6,760 nucleotides of DNA from Casimicrobiaceae bacterium (GCA_955652025.1 CATPAO010000309.1:1-6760), one strand, 5' to 3'; counted from the first letter of the stretch, positions 1 to 6,446 are shown. The notes: generated by a model from the sequence alone, not told the origin. Translations and numbers: made by a program.

Positions 1-31
1 CTTCCACGCCACTACGGATGCGACTACGCAT
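1..31 (-). CDS. Possible 5' end of a divergent gene cut by the left edge
   Basis: An ATG at 31-29 on the minus strand is preceded by a strong purine-rich Shine-Dalgarno stretch (AAGGAGG at 42-36), close to the start codon. Ten codons (MRSRIRSGVE) are visible before the window ends, so no family can be named. The arrangement would make this gene divergent from the acyl-CoA ligase, with 32-210 as the shared upstream region. The call rests only on the ribosome binding site and an open frame of ten codons. It could be a chance match. Confidence 0.35.
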   Translation of the reverse strand, partial: MRSRIRSGVE

Positions 32-210
32 GGCTCCTCCTTCTTGCGGATGTCGGGTTCTTTCGGTCGTGGCGTACACCAAGGAGGCGCGTCACGGCCG
101 GCTCGACCCGTGAAGAGCGGATGCTAACGGTGCGAGCGTCGCATATCAAGCGCGCCAGGAGCGGTCCGTCAACGAGGGTGCCGACCAAGAATCGTCCAGA
201 GGAAACTTGC

Positions 211-1851
211 ATGCACGGTCTCATGATGAACACGCCGCTCGCGATCTCGTCGTTGATCCGCCACGCGGATCGCTTTCACGCCGACACCGAAATCGTGTCG
301 AGGACCGTCGAAGGGCCGATTCACCGCTACACGTACCGGGACGCCCACGCGCGATCGCGCCGGCTGGCGCGCGCATTGGCTCGCCTCGGTGTCAGGATCG
401 GAGACCGCGTCGGAACGCTCGCCTGGAACGGATACCGCCACTTCGAGCTGTACTACGGTGTCTCGGGGATGGGCGCGATCGTCCACACGATCAATCCACG
501 CCTTTTTCTCGACCAGCTGATTTACATCGTCAACCACGCGGCCGACCGCTATGTGTTCTTCGATCTGACGTTCGTTCCGCTGGTCGAAAAGCTCGTGCCC
601 CTGTGTCGAGGCGTCGACGGCTGGATCGCGATGACCGATCGCGCGCATATGCCGACGGCGGCGATCCCCAATCTACTTTGCTACGAGGAACTGCTCGCCG
701 CCGAGCGCGACGATTACGACTGGCCCGAATTCGACGAGAACACGGCTTCGGGGCTTTGCTACACGTCGGGAACGACCGGCCATCCCAAGGGCGTCTTGTT
801 CTCGCATCGCTCGACGATCCTGCACGCGATGGCGGTGTGCCTGCCCGACGCCAAGGGCTACTCCGCGCGAAGCGTCGTCTTGCCGATCGTCCCGATGTTC
901 CACGTCAACGCGTGGGGGATCCCCTATTCCGCGCCGATGGTCGGCGCCAAGCTGGTGTTCCCGGGCTGCGGCCTCGACGGCAAGAGCCTGTACGAGCTGT
1001 TCGAGAACGAGCGCGTGGACAGCTCAGCGGGCGTGCCCACCGTGTGGCTCGGCTTGATCAATCACATGAAGCAGAACAATCTCAAATTCTCGACGCTCAA
1101 AGTGACAACGATCGGCGGCTCCGCGTGTCCGCCGGCGATGATGCGGACGTTGCGCGACGATTTCGGCGTGCGCGTCCAGCACGGCTGGGGCATGACCGAA
1201 ATGAGCCCGGTCGGGACGATCGGGACACCGAAGGGCAAGCACGTCGATCTCACGCCCGAGGATCGGCTCAATCTGGCGCTCAAGCAGGGCCGCGCGCTCT
1301 ATGGGGTGGACATGAAAATTGTCGACGCCGAGGGCCGCGAGTTACCGCGTGACGGTAACGCCGCCGGCAACCTGCTGGTCAAGGGACCGTGGGTCGCGCG
1401 CGAGTACTACAAGAGCGAAAGCGGCAATCCGCTCACGCTGGACGGCTGGTTTCCGACCGGCGACGTCGGCTCGATCGACGCCGACGGCTACTTGCAGATC
1501 ACCGACCGCTCGAAGGACGTGATCAAGTCGGGCGGCGAGTGGATCAGTTCGATCGAGCTCGAAAACATCGCCGTCGGCCATCCGGCGGTGATCGAGGCGG
1601 CCGTGATCGGTGTCCGGCATCCGAAATGGGATGAGCGTCCGCTGCTTCTTGTGGTGAAACGACCGGGCACGGACCTGACGCGCGAGGCGATGCTCGACTT
1701 CTACCGCGGCAAGATCGCAAGCTGGTGCATTCCCGACGACGTCGTTTTCATCGACGAGCTGCCGCACACCGCGACCGGCAAGCTCTCGAAGAAGACACTG
1801 CGCGAGCAATACAAGGATTTCGCGCTGCCGACTGCGGCGCCGAAATGTTGA
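211..1851 (+). CDS. AMP-forming fatty acyl-CoA ligase, AlkK-like (medium/long chain)
   Basis: This 546-residue protein of the ANL (acyl-adenylate-forming) superfamily activates a carboxylic acid with ATP and then forms its CoA thioester, in the cytoplasm or at the membrane face. All core motifs are visible. The phosphate loop [11 protein letters not shown] is at residues 184-194, GWGMTE at 325-330 and GWFPTGD at 412-418. The hinge region [15 protein letters not shown] is at 432-446, and the catalytic lysine K524 lies in [11 protein letters not shown]. The segment [16 protein letters not shown] and the overall pattern resemble AlkK-type medium/long-chain fatty acid:CoA ligases and the related DmdB (methylmercaptopropionate-CoA ligase) group. 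The exact acid cannot be told from sequence. The frame is open from an ATG at 121, but I chose 211: AGAGGA lies 7 nt upstream, and [16 protein letters not shown] matches the usual family N-terminus. The gene looks intact. I found no convincing sigma-70 promoter in 32-210. The next gene follows after 50 nt, so co-transcription is possible. Confidence 0.93.
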   Translation: MHGLMMNTPLAISSLIRHADRFHADTEIVSRTVEGPIHRYTYRDAHARSRRLARALARLGVRIGDRVGTLAWNGYRHFELYYGVSGMGAIVHTINPRLFLDQLIYIVNHAADRYVFFDLTFVPLVEKLVPLCRGVDGWIAMTDRAHMPTAAIPNLLCYEELLAAERDDYDWPEFDENTASGLCYTSGTTGHPKGVLFSHRSTILHAMAVCLPDAKGYSARSVVLPIVPMFHVNAWGIPYSAPMVGAKLVFPGCGLDGKSLYELFENERVDSSAGVPTVWLGLINHMKQNNLKFSTLKVTTIGGSACPPAMMRTLRDDFGVRVQHGWGMTEMSPVGTIGTPKGKHVDLTPEDRLNLALKQGRALYGVDMKIVDAEGRELPRDGNAAGNLLVKGPWVAREYYKSESGNPLTLDGWFPTGDVGSIDADGYLQITDRSKDVIKSGGEWISSIELENIAVGHPAVIEAAVIGVRHPKWDERPLLLVVKRPGTDLTREAMLDFYRGKIASWCIPDDVVFIDELPHTATGKLSKKTLREQYKDFALPTAAPKC

Positions 1852-1901
1852 ACTGTGCCGCGTTGGCGCAAGATCACGGTTTTTGTGGCGGGAGATTGAT
1901 C

Positions 1902-2717
1902 ATGCGTGCGCGAGCGCGGGCCCTCTGTACCGTCGGCGGCGCCGTCGCGGCGGCCTATCTGATCTCGATCGGCGATGCGCTCGCCGCCAAGTCGACCGAA
2001 TGCACGAAAATCGGACTCTGCTACTGCGTCAATGGCGACCTCAAGACGACGATCGACAGCAAGGTGACACGATTCCGGCAGCTCCTCGCCGACCAAAGGA
2101 AAGCCGGCAAGCTCGTCGGCTACATGAGCGTCCCATTGTCGCCGTCGGGCGGCGGCAACTTCAACGTCAACAGGGAAGTGGCCGAAGCCGCGAAGACCGC
2201 GGTCGAAAAGCGATTCGGCGGCGATCAGGTGTTCGTGCTGAATCCGGGTACGGCGGACGCCGACATTCCGAACGGCGGTGGCGCCGACTACATGCTGATG
2301 TGGACGACCCTGCTCGAGGGCCCGAACGGTCTCGGCGAGGATATCGATTTCGTCTATTTCGTCGGCCCGCAGGACTTCGCCCGTTATTTCGGCTTCGACG
2401 GCAACGGCGACATGGCGAAGATCGATCAGTTCTACGACAAGCGGATCAAGTCCGACGCCGGCTTCGAGAAAGCGGCCAGGGACGGCCTCTCGAAGACCGC
2501 GTTTCGCAACTACTACGCGCTCAAGGCGTCGACGGCGTTCAGCCGCGGTGCGCACGACGAGTGGAATATCGTCCGCGTCGTCAACGAGCGTCGTCGCAAC
2601 GACGCGAAGCTCGGTATCGCGAATCAGCTCCCCGTACTGTTCGACGGGCACGGCGTGCCGTCCGCCGAATCCGAATCGACGGTGTCGGAGGGCTACGTCG
2701 GCAAGTGCGCCCTATGA
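1902..2717 (+). CDS. Secreted/periplasmic protein of unknown function
   Basis: I do not recognise this 271-residue family. The ATG at 1902 has GGGAG at 1890-1894, 7 nt upstream. The N-terminus is a good Sec signal peptide: MRARARALC is basic, residues 10-24 are hydrophobic, and an A26-L27-A28 motif suggests cleavage before A29. The mature part (about 243 residues) has four cysteines, C34, C40 and C42 near its start and C269 three residues from its end, which could form two disulfides in the periplasm. The middle alternates hydrophobic stretches with polar helices (KLVGYMSVPLS at 70-80, a helix around 90-105, DQVFVLNPG at 108-116, DIDFVYFVGP at 147-156). This suggests an alpha/beta fold, possibly deoxyribosyltransferase-like, but no catalytic motif can be assigned. 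It sits 50 nt after the ligase and 34 nt before the DUF1272 gene, with GC content like the ligase. That it is a real gene is well supported by its start signals and signal peptide; its function is unknown. Confidence 0.8.
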   Translation: MRARARALCTVGGAVAAAYLISIGDALAAKSTECTKIGLCYCVNGDLKTTIDSKVTRFRQLLADQRKAGKLVGYMSVPLSPSGGGNFNVNREVAEAAKTAVEKRFGGDQVFVLNPGTADADIPNGGGADYMLMWTTLLEGPNGLGEDIDFVYFVGPQDFARYFGFDGNGDMAKIDQFYDKRIKSDAGFEKAARDGLSKTAFRNYYALKASTAFSRGAHDEWNIVRVVNERRRNDAKLGIANQLPVLFDGHGVPSAESESTVSEGYVGKCAL

Positions 2718-2751
2718 CGCGTTAGTCGTCGCCCGAAAAGAAGAGAGCGGC

Positions 2752-3060
2752 ATGCTTGAACTCAGACCGACTTGTGAGAATTGCAACAAGGCCCTGCCTC
2801 CCAACTCACCTGAAGCGCGCATCTGCACCTACGAGTGCACATTTTGCGCGACGTGCGTCGAAAACGTCTTAGAAAACGTGTGCCCGAACTGTGGCGGCGG
2901 ATTTGTTCCAAGGCCAATCAGACCATCGAAGAATTGGAAAGGTGACAACTTCCTTGGTAAGGACCCTGCAAGTACCAAGGTCCGGCATAGGCCGGTTGAC
3001 GCGGAAGGTCACGCTCGATTCGCAGCTACAATCAAAACCATACCCCCTGACAAGCGGTAG
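2752..3060 (+). CDS. DUF1272 family small zinc-ribbon/RING-like protein
   Basis: This 102-residue protein matches the DUF1272 pattern: an MLELRP start, eight cysteines (C8, C11, C25, C29, C32, C35, C44, C47) and a CPNCGG knuckle followed by a proline/arginine-rich RPIRPSK segment. The cysteine spacing suggests two metal sites, probably zinc, as in RING or zinc-ribbon folds. The tail (about residues 59-102) contains a DPASTKV segment that I associate with full-length family members, so the protein appears complete. The biochemical role of the family is not established. The ATG at 2752 has a purine-rich AAGAGAG just upstream, and the gene starts 34 nt after the secreted-protein gene. Base composition differs from its neighbours: about 54% GC by hand count over 2761-3060, against about 63% in a sample of the ligase. 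This hints at separate ancestry. It converges on the sulfur operon. Confidence 0.87.
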   Translation: MLELRPTCENCNKALPPNSPEARICTYECTFCATCVENVLENVCPNCGGGFVPRPIRPSKNWKGDNFLGKDPASTKVRHRPVDAEGHARFAATIKTIPPDKR

Positions 3061-3096
3061 GAAACGAAGACGGCGGCTCGCCTCATGTTCAGCACG

Positions 3097-3133
3097 GACT
3101 CGTCGCCACAGGCCTTGAACTGCGTGGCGAGTC
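3097..3133. terminator. Imperfect hairpin between convergent genes, possible terminator
   Basis: GACTCGTCGCCAC (3097-3109) can pair with GTGGCGAGTC (3124-3133), giving ten base pairs with a three-base bulge and a 14-nt loop. It lies 37 nt after the DUF1272 stop and, read on the other strand, 17 nt after the persulfide dioxygenase stop. That is where a bidirectional terminator would be expected. There is no T-tract on either side, so it is not a canonical intrinsic terminator and the call is tentative. Confidence 0.3.
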
Positions 3134-3149
3134 AGCGCAACGAACCCTA

Positions 3150-4223
3150 CTAGTCCCTCGCGCCATCGACGGGCAGTCCCTCCGCGCGCCAACGCAGCAT
3201 CCCGCCGGCCAGGTTGGCGACATCGGTAAAGCCGGCCTGCTGCAGGAGGATCGATGCCTGCGCCGAGCGCGCGCCGGAGCGACAGACCGCAACCACCGGT
3301 CGATCGCGCGTGAGCTCGCCGACGCGCTTCGCGAGCTCGCCCAACGGAATCCAACGCGCGCCGTTGATTCGCCCGAGCGGTCCTTCGAACTCGTCACGCT
3401 CGCGCACGTCGATGATCTGTGCCGTCGCTGCGTGCTCTTCCAACGCTTGTGGCTGAATCTCGAAAATGCCCGCGAAGGTGAACGTGAGCGGCGCCCACGC
3501 GGGCTCGGCGGGGAGCGCGGACTCGAGCGCGGGCTGGCCGCAGCGAAGATTGGCCGGCACCGCGATCTCGATGAGCTTCGGATGCGGCAGACCGAGATTG
3601 TTCATGTAGCCGACGAAATCGCTTTCGCCGATCTCGCCGCCCAGGCGCGGATTGAAACGACGTTCCTCTGCAACGCTGGTGACCGTCAATCCGCGGTAAT
3701 CGTGCGCCGGGTAGAGAAGGCATGCCGGCGGCAACGTCAAAATTTGGCTGCGCACCGAACGATACAGTGCGCGCGCATCGCCCTGCTGAAAATCAGTCCG
3801 GCCGCTGCCGCGAATCAACAGGCAATCACCGGTGAACGCTGCGCTCTCGTCATCGAGCACGAGCGTGATGCAGCCTTTGGTATGGCCCGGCGTCGCGCGC
3901 ACTTCCAGATGGCGTCGACCGAACGCGATGCGGTCGCCATGGGCGAGATAGCGATCGGCCCCGGCGGCGCCGGACTGCGCGGAAAGCGCCATCGCGTTGC
4001 CGAATTGCTGCTTCAACATCCAGGCAGCGGTCACGTGGTCGGCATGCACGTGCGTTTCGACGGTCGCGACCAACTTCAAGTCGAGCTCGCGCAAAAGCGC
4101 CGTGTCGCGGCGCGCCTGCTCGAACACCGGATCGATCAGCACCGCCTCCCGCGTGCGGCCGTCGCCGACCAGGTACGTGTACGTCGACGACGTGGGATCG
4201 AACAGTTGGCGGAAGATCAACAT
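3150..4223 (-). CDS. Persulfide dioxygenase-rhodanese fusion (ETHE1-like metallo-beta-lactamase fold plus rhodanese)
   Basis: The 357-residue cytoplasmic enzyme joins two sulfur activities. Residues 1 to about 245 form an ETHE1-type metallo-beta-lactamase domain with THVHADH at 57-63, PGHTKG at 112-117, TGDCLLIRGSGRTDFQQGD at 131-149 and YPAHDY at 171-176. By family knowledge H58, H114 and D133 are the mononuclear iron ligands, and the enzyme oxidises glutathione persulfide to sulfite with O2. Residues from about 250 to 357 are a rhodanese domain (IIDVRERDEFEGPLG at 270-284) with the active-site loop CRSGARS at 314-320. C314 is the sulfur-carrying cysteine, so the domain should be active in sulfur transfer between thiosulfate and glutathione. 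Length and order match the PRF proteins described in Burkholderia, and Blh/CstB are more distant relatives. The ATG at 4223 has TGAGG 6 nt upstream. It is the last gene of a three-gene operon, 30 nt after the permease half. Confidence 0.93.
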   Translation of the reverse strand: MLIFRQLFDPTSSTYTYLVGDGRTREAVLIDPVFEQARRDTALLRELDLKLVATVETHVHADHVTAAWMLKQQFGNAMALSAQSGAAGADRYLAHGDRIAFGRRHLEVRATPGHTKGCITLVLDDESAAFTGDCLLIRGSGRTDFQQGDARALYRSVRSQILTLPPACLLYPAHDYRGLTVTSVAEERRFNPRLGGEIGESDFVGYMNNLGLPHPKLIEIAVPANLRCGQPALESALPAEPAWAPLTFTFAGIFEIQPQALEEHAATAQIIDVRERDEFEGPLGRINGARWIPLGELAKRVGELTRDRPVVAVCRSGARSAQASILLQQAGFTDVANLAGGMLRWRAEGLPVDGARD

Positions 4224-4253
4224 GCCGGGCCTCAGCGCGGAGAGCGCAGCGCT

Positions 4254-4712
4254 CTATTCGGTCGTTTGGACGCGAGACGCCGCAACGGCTGCGGGCTCCG
4301 CCCGCATGCGCTCGGCCCACTCGAAGATGAGCATCCCGGCCAGCATCGCGACGACGAACACGACCGCTTTGGCATAGCCGGCGCCGAGTGCGACCAGCGC
4401 CGGACCGGGGCAAAATCCCGCCAGCCCCCAGCCGACGCCGAACAAGAGGCTGCCCAACACCAAGCGCCGATCGATGCGCCGGTCCGAGGGCAACAGCACC
4501 GGCGTGCCGAGCAACGTCTGGTTGCGCTTGCCGGCGAGGGCAAAGGCCAAGGCGCCGACCGCGATCGCGCCCGCCATCACGAGCGCCAGCGACGGATCCC
4601 ATTTCCCGGCGAGATCGAGAAATCCGAGCACCTTGGCAGGATTGACCATCCCGGAGACGATCAACCCAATGCCGAAGACCAATCCCGCCAGCAAAGCTGT
4701 CAGCGCCTGCAT
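4254..4712 (-). CDS. YeeE/YedE-type permease, C-terminal half (DUF6691-like)
   Basis: The 152-residue inner-membrane protein has about four hydrophobic segments (roughly residues 3-21, 43-60, 84-101 and 104-131). It carries the signature of the second half of YeeE/YedE sulfur transporters: SGMVNPAKVLGFLDLAGKWDP at 20-40 and GVGWGLAGFCPGPALV at 92-107, with C101 in the FCPG turn. In full-length relatives such as the thiosulfate importer TsuA, conserved cysteines line the path for the sulfur anion. Here the second half is a separate polypeptide, a common arrangement beside ETHE1-like genes. It presumably pairs with the product of 4721-5155. The start is 8 nt after the preceding stop, with a GAGG that overlaps that stop. 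The short hydrophilic tail (residues 132-152) should be cytoplasmic or periplasmic; I cannot decide which. The substrate (thiosulfate, sulfide or persulfide) is inferred. Confidence 0.88.
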   Translation of the reverse strand: MQALTALLAGLVFGIGLIVSGMVNPAKVLGFLDLAGKWDPSLALVMAGAIAVGALAFALAGKRNQTLLGTPVLLPSDRRIDRRLVLGSLLFGVGWGLAGFCPGPALVALGAGYAKAVVFVVAMLAGMLIFEWAERMRAEPAAVAASRVQTTE

Positions 4713-4723
4713 CTTTCGCCTCA
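4713..4723 (-). promoter_or_regulatory. Ribosome binding site overlapping the upstream stop codon (translational coupling)
   Basis: On the minus strand the junction reads TGAGGCGAAAGATG. The TGA stop of the first permease half supplies the first bases of the GAGG that serves the second half, whose ATG follows 8 nt after the stop. Ribosomes ending the first half are well placed to start the second, which would favour equal amounts of two subunits. Coupling is inferred from the geometry. Confidence 0.6.
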
Positions 4724-5155
4724 AATGTTCAATGCGTGACGCACGAGGTACACGGTCGCGAATCCCGCCGCCATGAACGCCACGGTGGCGACGATCGAGC
4801 GTGGCGAAAGCCGCGAAAGTCCACACACGCCATGCCCACTCGTGCAGCCGGATCCGTAGCGCGTTCCGAGGCCCACCGCGAGGCCGGCAACGATCAGCGC
4901 GGAGTAGCCGGCGTCGATCGTGACGTCCGGCAGCGAATGGAAAAGCGCGTACACCAACGGCGCCAGCAGCAGTCCCGCGACGAAGGCCACGCGCCATGTC
5001 ACGTCGGGAAATGACGGTCGCAGAAGCCCGCCGACGATGCCGCTGATACCTGCGATCCGCCCGTTGCAAAGCGCCAGGATGGCGGCGGCCACGCCGATGA
5101 TCGCGCCGCCGATCAATGCCGACCACGGTGTGAAGGCGATCCAGTCGATGTTCAT
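4721..5155 (-). CDS. YeeE/YedE-type permease, N-terminal half
   Basis: The 144-residue inner-membrane protein has about four transmembrane segments (roughly 12-30, 55-74, 84-98 and 119-140). It shows the hallmark first-half motif of YeeE/YedE transporters, [20 protein letters not shown] at 101-120 with C104 and C111, and an earlier [15 protein letters not shown] at 31-45 preceded by C30. Conserved cysteines in such loops mediate transfer of thiosulfate in TsuA. I use that as the family model, not as proof of substrate. The frame opens earlier, with a TTG at 5188, but I chose the ATG at 5155 because [14 protein letters not shown] is the usual start of this group. The ribosome binding site before it is weak (TTTGG adjacent). 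It is the first gene of the operon with 4254-4712 and 3150-4223, and a candidate promoter lies at 5189-5218. Confidence 0.88.
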   Translation of the reverse strand: MNIDWIAFTPWSALIGGAIIGVAAAILALCNGRIAGISGIVGGLLRPSFPDVTWRVAFVAGLLLAPLVYALFHSLPDVTIDAGYSALIVAGLAVGLGTRYGSGCTSGHGVCGLSRLSPRSIVATVAFMAAGFATVYLVRHALNI

Positions 5156-5188
5156 CCAAATGCGCGAAACGCTAAGTGACGACCGCAA

Positions 5189-5218
5189 AGTATCCGCTCA
5201 ACGTGGCGCGCTCCGCAA
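5189..5218 (-). promoter_or_regulatory. Candidate sigma-70-like promoter of the sulfur operon
   Basis: On the minus strand TTGCGG (5218-5213) and GATACT (5194-5189) are 18 nt apart. They match the consensus at three and four of six positions. The implied transcript would start near 5182 and leave a leader of about 27 nt before the ATG at 5155. Matches are modest, so this is a position-supported guess. Confidence 0.3.
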
Positions 5219-5224
5219 CTTGCG
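5214..5224. promoter_or_regulatory. 11-bp palindrome overlapping the candidate -35, possible operator
   Basis: CGCAACTTGCG is a perfect palindrome with a one-base centre. It overlaps the candidate -35 element of the sulfur operon and begins three bases from the livF remnant stop. In other bacteria comparable ETHE1/YeeE operons are repressed by the ArsR-family sulfide sensor BigR. This site is shorter than known ArsR-family operators, and no regulator gene is present in the window, so an operator role is only a suggestion. Confidence 0.25.
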
Positions 5225-5227
5225 TCT

Positions 5228-5443
5228 CTAGGGGACGACGCCATCCGGACTATCAGGCGCCATACCCAGGTAGGCGCGGCGGATATGCGGCTCCAGGCGC
5301 AGCGTAGCGGGCGCGCCTTCGGCGACGATCCGGCCCTCCTCCAATACGTAGGCCCGCTGCGCGAGGTCGAGCGCCATCGCGACGTTTTGCTCGACTAGGA
5401 GTATCGCGACGCCTTCGGCGTTGATATCGCGGATGATCCGAAA
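5228..5443 (-). pseudogene. livF: 3' remnant of a LivF-type branched-chain amino acid ABC transporter ATPase
   Basis: The 71 codons before the TAG at 5228 read as the C-terminus of a LivF ATPase: FRIIRDINAEGVAILLVEQN, then ALDLAQRAYVLEEGRIVAEG and a final RRAYLG block. LivF proteins are about 230-240 residues and supply ATP-driven energy for uptake of branched-chain amino acids or related acids. Here the Walker A, Q-loop, signature and Walker B regions are all missing; only the switch region (VEQN) and the tail remain. Recognisable homology starts at about 5443, six bases beyond the end of the VOC stop codon (5449-5451). No start codon or ribosome binding site serves the fragment, although the same frame stays open through the VOC gene as a shadow. 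It is most likely a dead remnant of a deletion or recombination. A chimeric assembly join is the alternative. Confidence 0.85.
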
Positions 5444-5448
5444 CCGTG

Positions 5449-6426
5449 CTACGCGGCTTTGGCCCGCAGTGCCGGGCTTTCGTGATTGACGATGAAGTAA
5501 TCGGGCATCGGCGGTGCCCAAACGAAGATCGAATCGTCCGGCGGGTGATCGGCCGACTGCCACTCGACGTCGGCCCCGATGAAGTCGATGTCGTACGAGT
5601 ACTCGGCGAAGCTGCCCCACGGATCCAGGACGTAGCGGAAATAGTTGGAGCCGATCACATGGCGGCCAACGCCCCATCCGTCCGGATACCCGCGATCGAT
5701 CATCTGCTGCATCCCGAGGCCCACGTCGTCGAACGTCGCGACGTCCCAGCTTGAATGATGCAATCCGGGTGCGTCCGATTTCGCGAACGCCAGAATGTGA
5801 TGATCGCTTGCATGCGCGCCGTGCATGAAGGCGATGAACTCGCCTGAGTGATCCGAAAGCCGCAGCCCGACCGCTTCGGAATAAAAACGCACCGACCGCG
5901 GGACATCCGAGCTGAACAAGAGCACGTGCGAAAGTCGGCGCGGACGCACGGGGTGCGCCTTCGAGCGACTGGGCGCGGCGCCCTTGCCAACGGGAATCTC
6001 GGCCTGCGACGCAGGCGCACCCTTCGCTGCCGGCGAGCATTTTTCGCTCGCGAGGATCTGCACCGCCGTGCCGTCTGGATCGGCGATCCACAATCCAGGC
6101 TCGTCGGCGAGCCGATGCGGTTCGGTCGTCTTGATTCCGCGCTCGGCCAAGCGTCGTGTCAGCGTCTCGATGTCCTCGGGGTACGCGGCGAAGCTCACGT
6201 ACTCGAGTCGCTTCGGACCGTGCCCGAGATAGATCGATCCCCAGCGATGCGGATGACCAAACGTATGGAGGTCGAGTCGCCGGTCGGCGCGCCGCACGTC
6301 GAGCCCGAACGCGCCGTAGAAGTCCGCCGCCTGGTCGAGATCGGGCACACTGAAAACGAAGCGCTCGAGCGAATGCACCGCGGTCGTGCCGGCGCGACGA
6401 AGCGGCGCGGGTGCCGATGATTGCAT
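5449..6426 (-). CDS. Two-domain VOC-family protein, type I extradiol dioxygenase-like
   Basis: The 325-residue protein has two vicinal-oxygen-chelate domains. The N-terminal one covers about residues 18-127 (LERFVFSVPDLDQAADFYG at 20-38, ending GLWIADPDGTAVQIL at 111-125). The C-terminal one covers about 163-285. A linker rich in Ala, Lys and Pro (about 128-162) joins them. In the second domain a plausible metal triad of extradiol ring-cleaving dioxygenases is visible: H167 in RLSHVLLF, H223 or H224 in GLHHSSWDV, and E275 in GSFAEYSYD. This points to an Fe(II) (or Mn) enzyme that opens a catechol-type or related ring with O2. The substrate cannot be named, and another VOC activity is possible. 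The ATG at 6426 is fixed by an excellent Shine-Dalgarno site (6431-6438), although the frame is open to 6570. It is preceded by a terminator closing the upstream gene, so it probably has its own promoter in 6427-6550. The C-terminus (SPALRAKAA) looks natural, so the gene appears complete. Confidence 0.85.
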   Translation of the reverse strand: MQSSAPAPLRRAGTTAVHSLERFVFSVPDLDQAADFYGAFGLDVRRADRRLDLHTFGHPHRWGSIYLGHGPKRLEYVSFAAYPEDIETLTRRLAERGIKTTEPHRLADEPGLWIADPDGTAVQILASEKCSPAAKGAPASQAEIPVGKGAAPSRSKAHPVRPRRLSHVLLFSSDVPRSVRFYSEAVGLRLSDHSGEFIAFMHGAHASDHHILAFAKSDAPGLHHSSWDVATFDDVGLGMQQMIDRGYPDGWGVGRHVIGSNYFRYVLDPWGSFAEYSYDIDFIGADVEWQSADHPPDDSIFVWAPPMPDYFIVNHESPALRAKAA

Positions 6427-6430
6427 GCTG

Positions 6431-6438
6431 ACCTCCTT
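6431..6438 (-). promoter_or_regulatory. Strong Shine-Dalgarno site of the VOC gene
   Basis: AAGGAGGT on the minus strand lies 4 nt before the ATG at 6426 and is fully complementary to the 16S rRNA 3' end. It decides the start against the longer open frame and suggests high translation. Confidence 0.8.
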
Positions 6439-6446
6439 CTGCCCAA

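Noticed and set aside
81..87. AAGGAGG on the plus strand as a ribosome binding site for an upstream small gene
   Set aside because: No ATG, GTG or TTG follows at a usable distance, and no open frame of note begins there.
121..210. Longer start for the acyl-CoA ligase at the ATG at 121
   Set aside because: The extra 30 residues are basic and do not match the family, while the ATG at 211 has a well-spaced ribosome binding site and the usual N-terminal sequence.
207..1352. Plus-strand open frame of 381 codons inside the acyl-CoA ligase
   Set aside because: It is an alternate frame of a gene whose ANL motifs are all in the other frame, and its product is an Arg/Pro-rich shadow.
1852..1901. Weak stem-loop with a T5 run between the ligase and the secreted-protein gene, considered as a terminator
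   Set aside because: The stem is only about five base pairs with a bulge, and the T run (1880-1884) is separated from it, so it is unlikely to terminate transcription.
1701..2651. Minus-strand open frame of 316 codons opposite the secreted protein
   Set aside because: It spans the ligase end and the secreted-protein gene in antisense. The plus frame has a ribosome binding site and a signal peptide, while this one has no recognisable family features.
3432..4739. Long plus-strand open frame of 435 codons opposite the sulfur operon
   Set aside because: It lies antisense to two intact, clearly homologous genes and has an Arg/Gln/His-rich, repetitive composition typical of GC-rich shadow frames, with no recognisable motif.
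4254..5159. A single 301-codon minus-strand frame covering both permease halves
   Set aside because: Only its last 152 codons show YeeE/YedE features. The first half is read in a different frame (4721-5155) with its own ATG and stop, so this is two adjacent genes and not a fused transporter or a frameshift.
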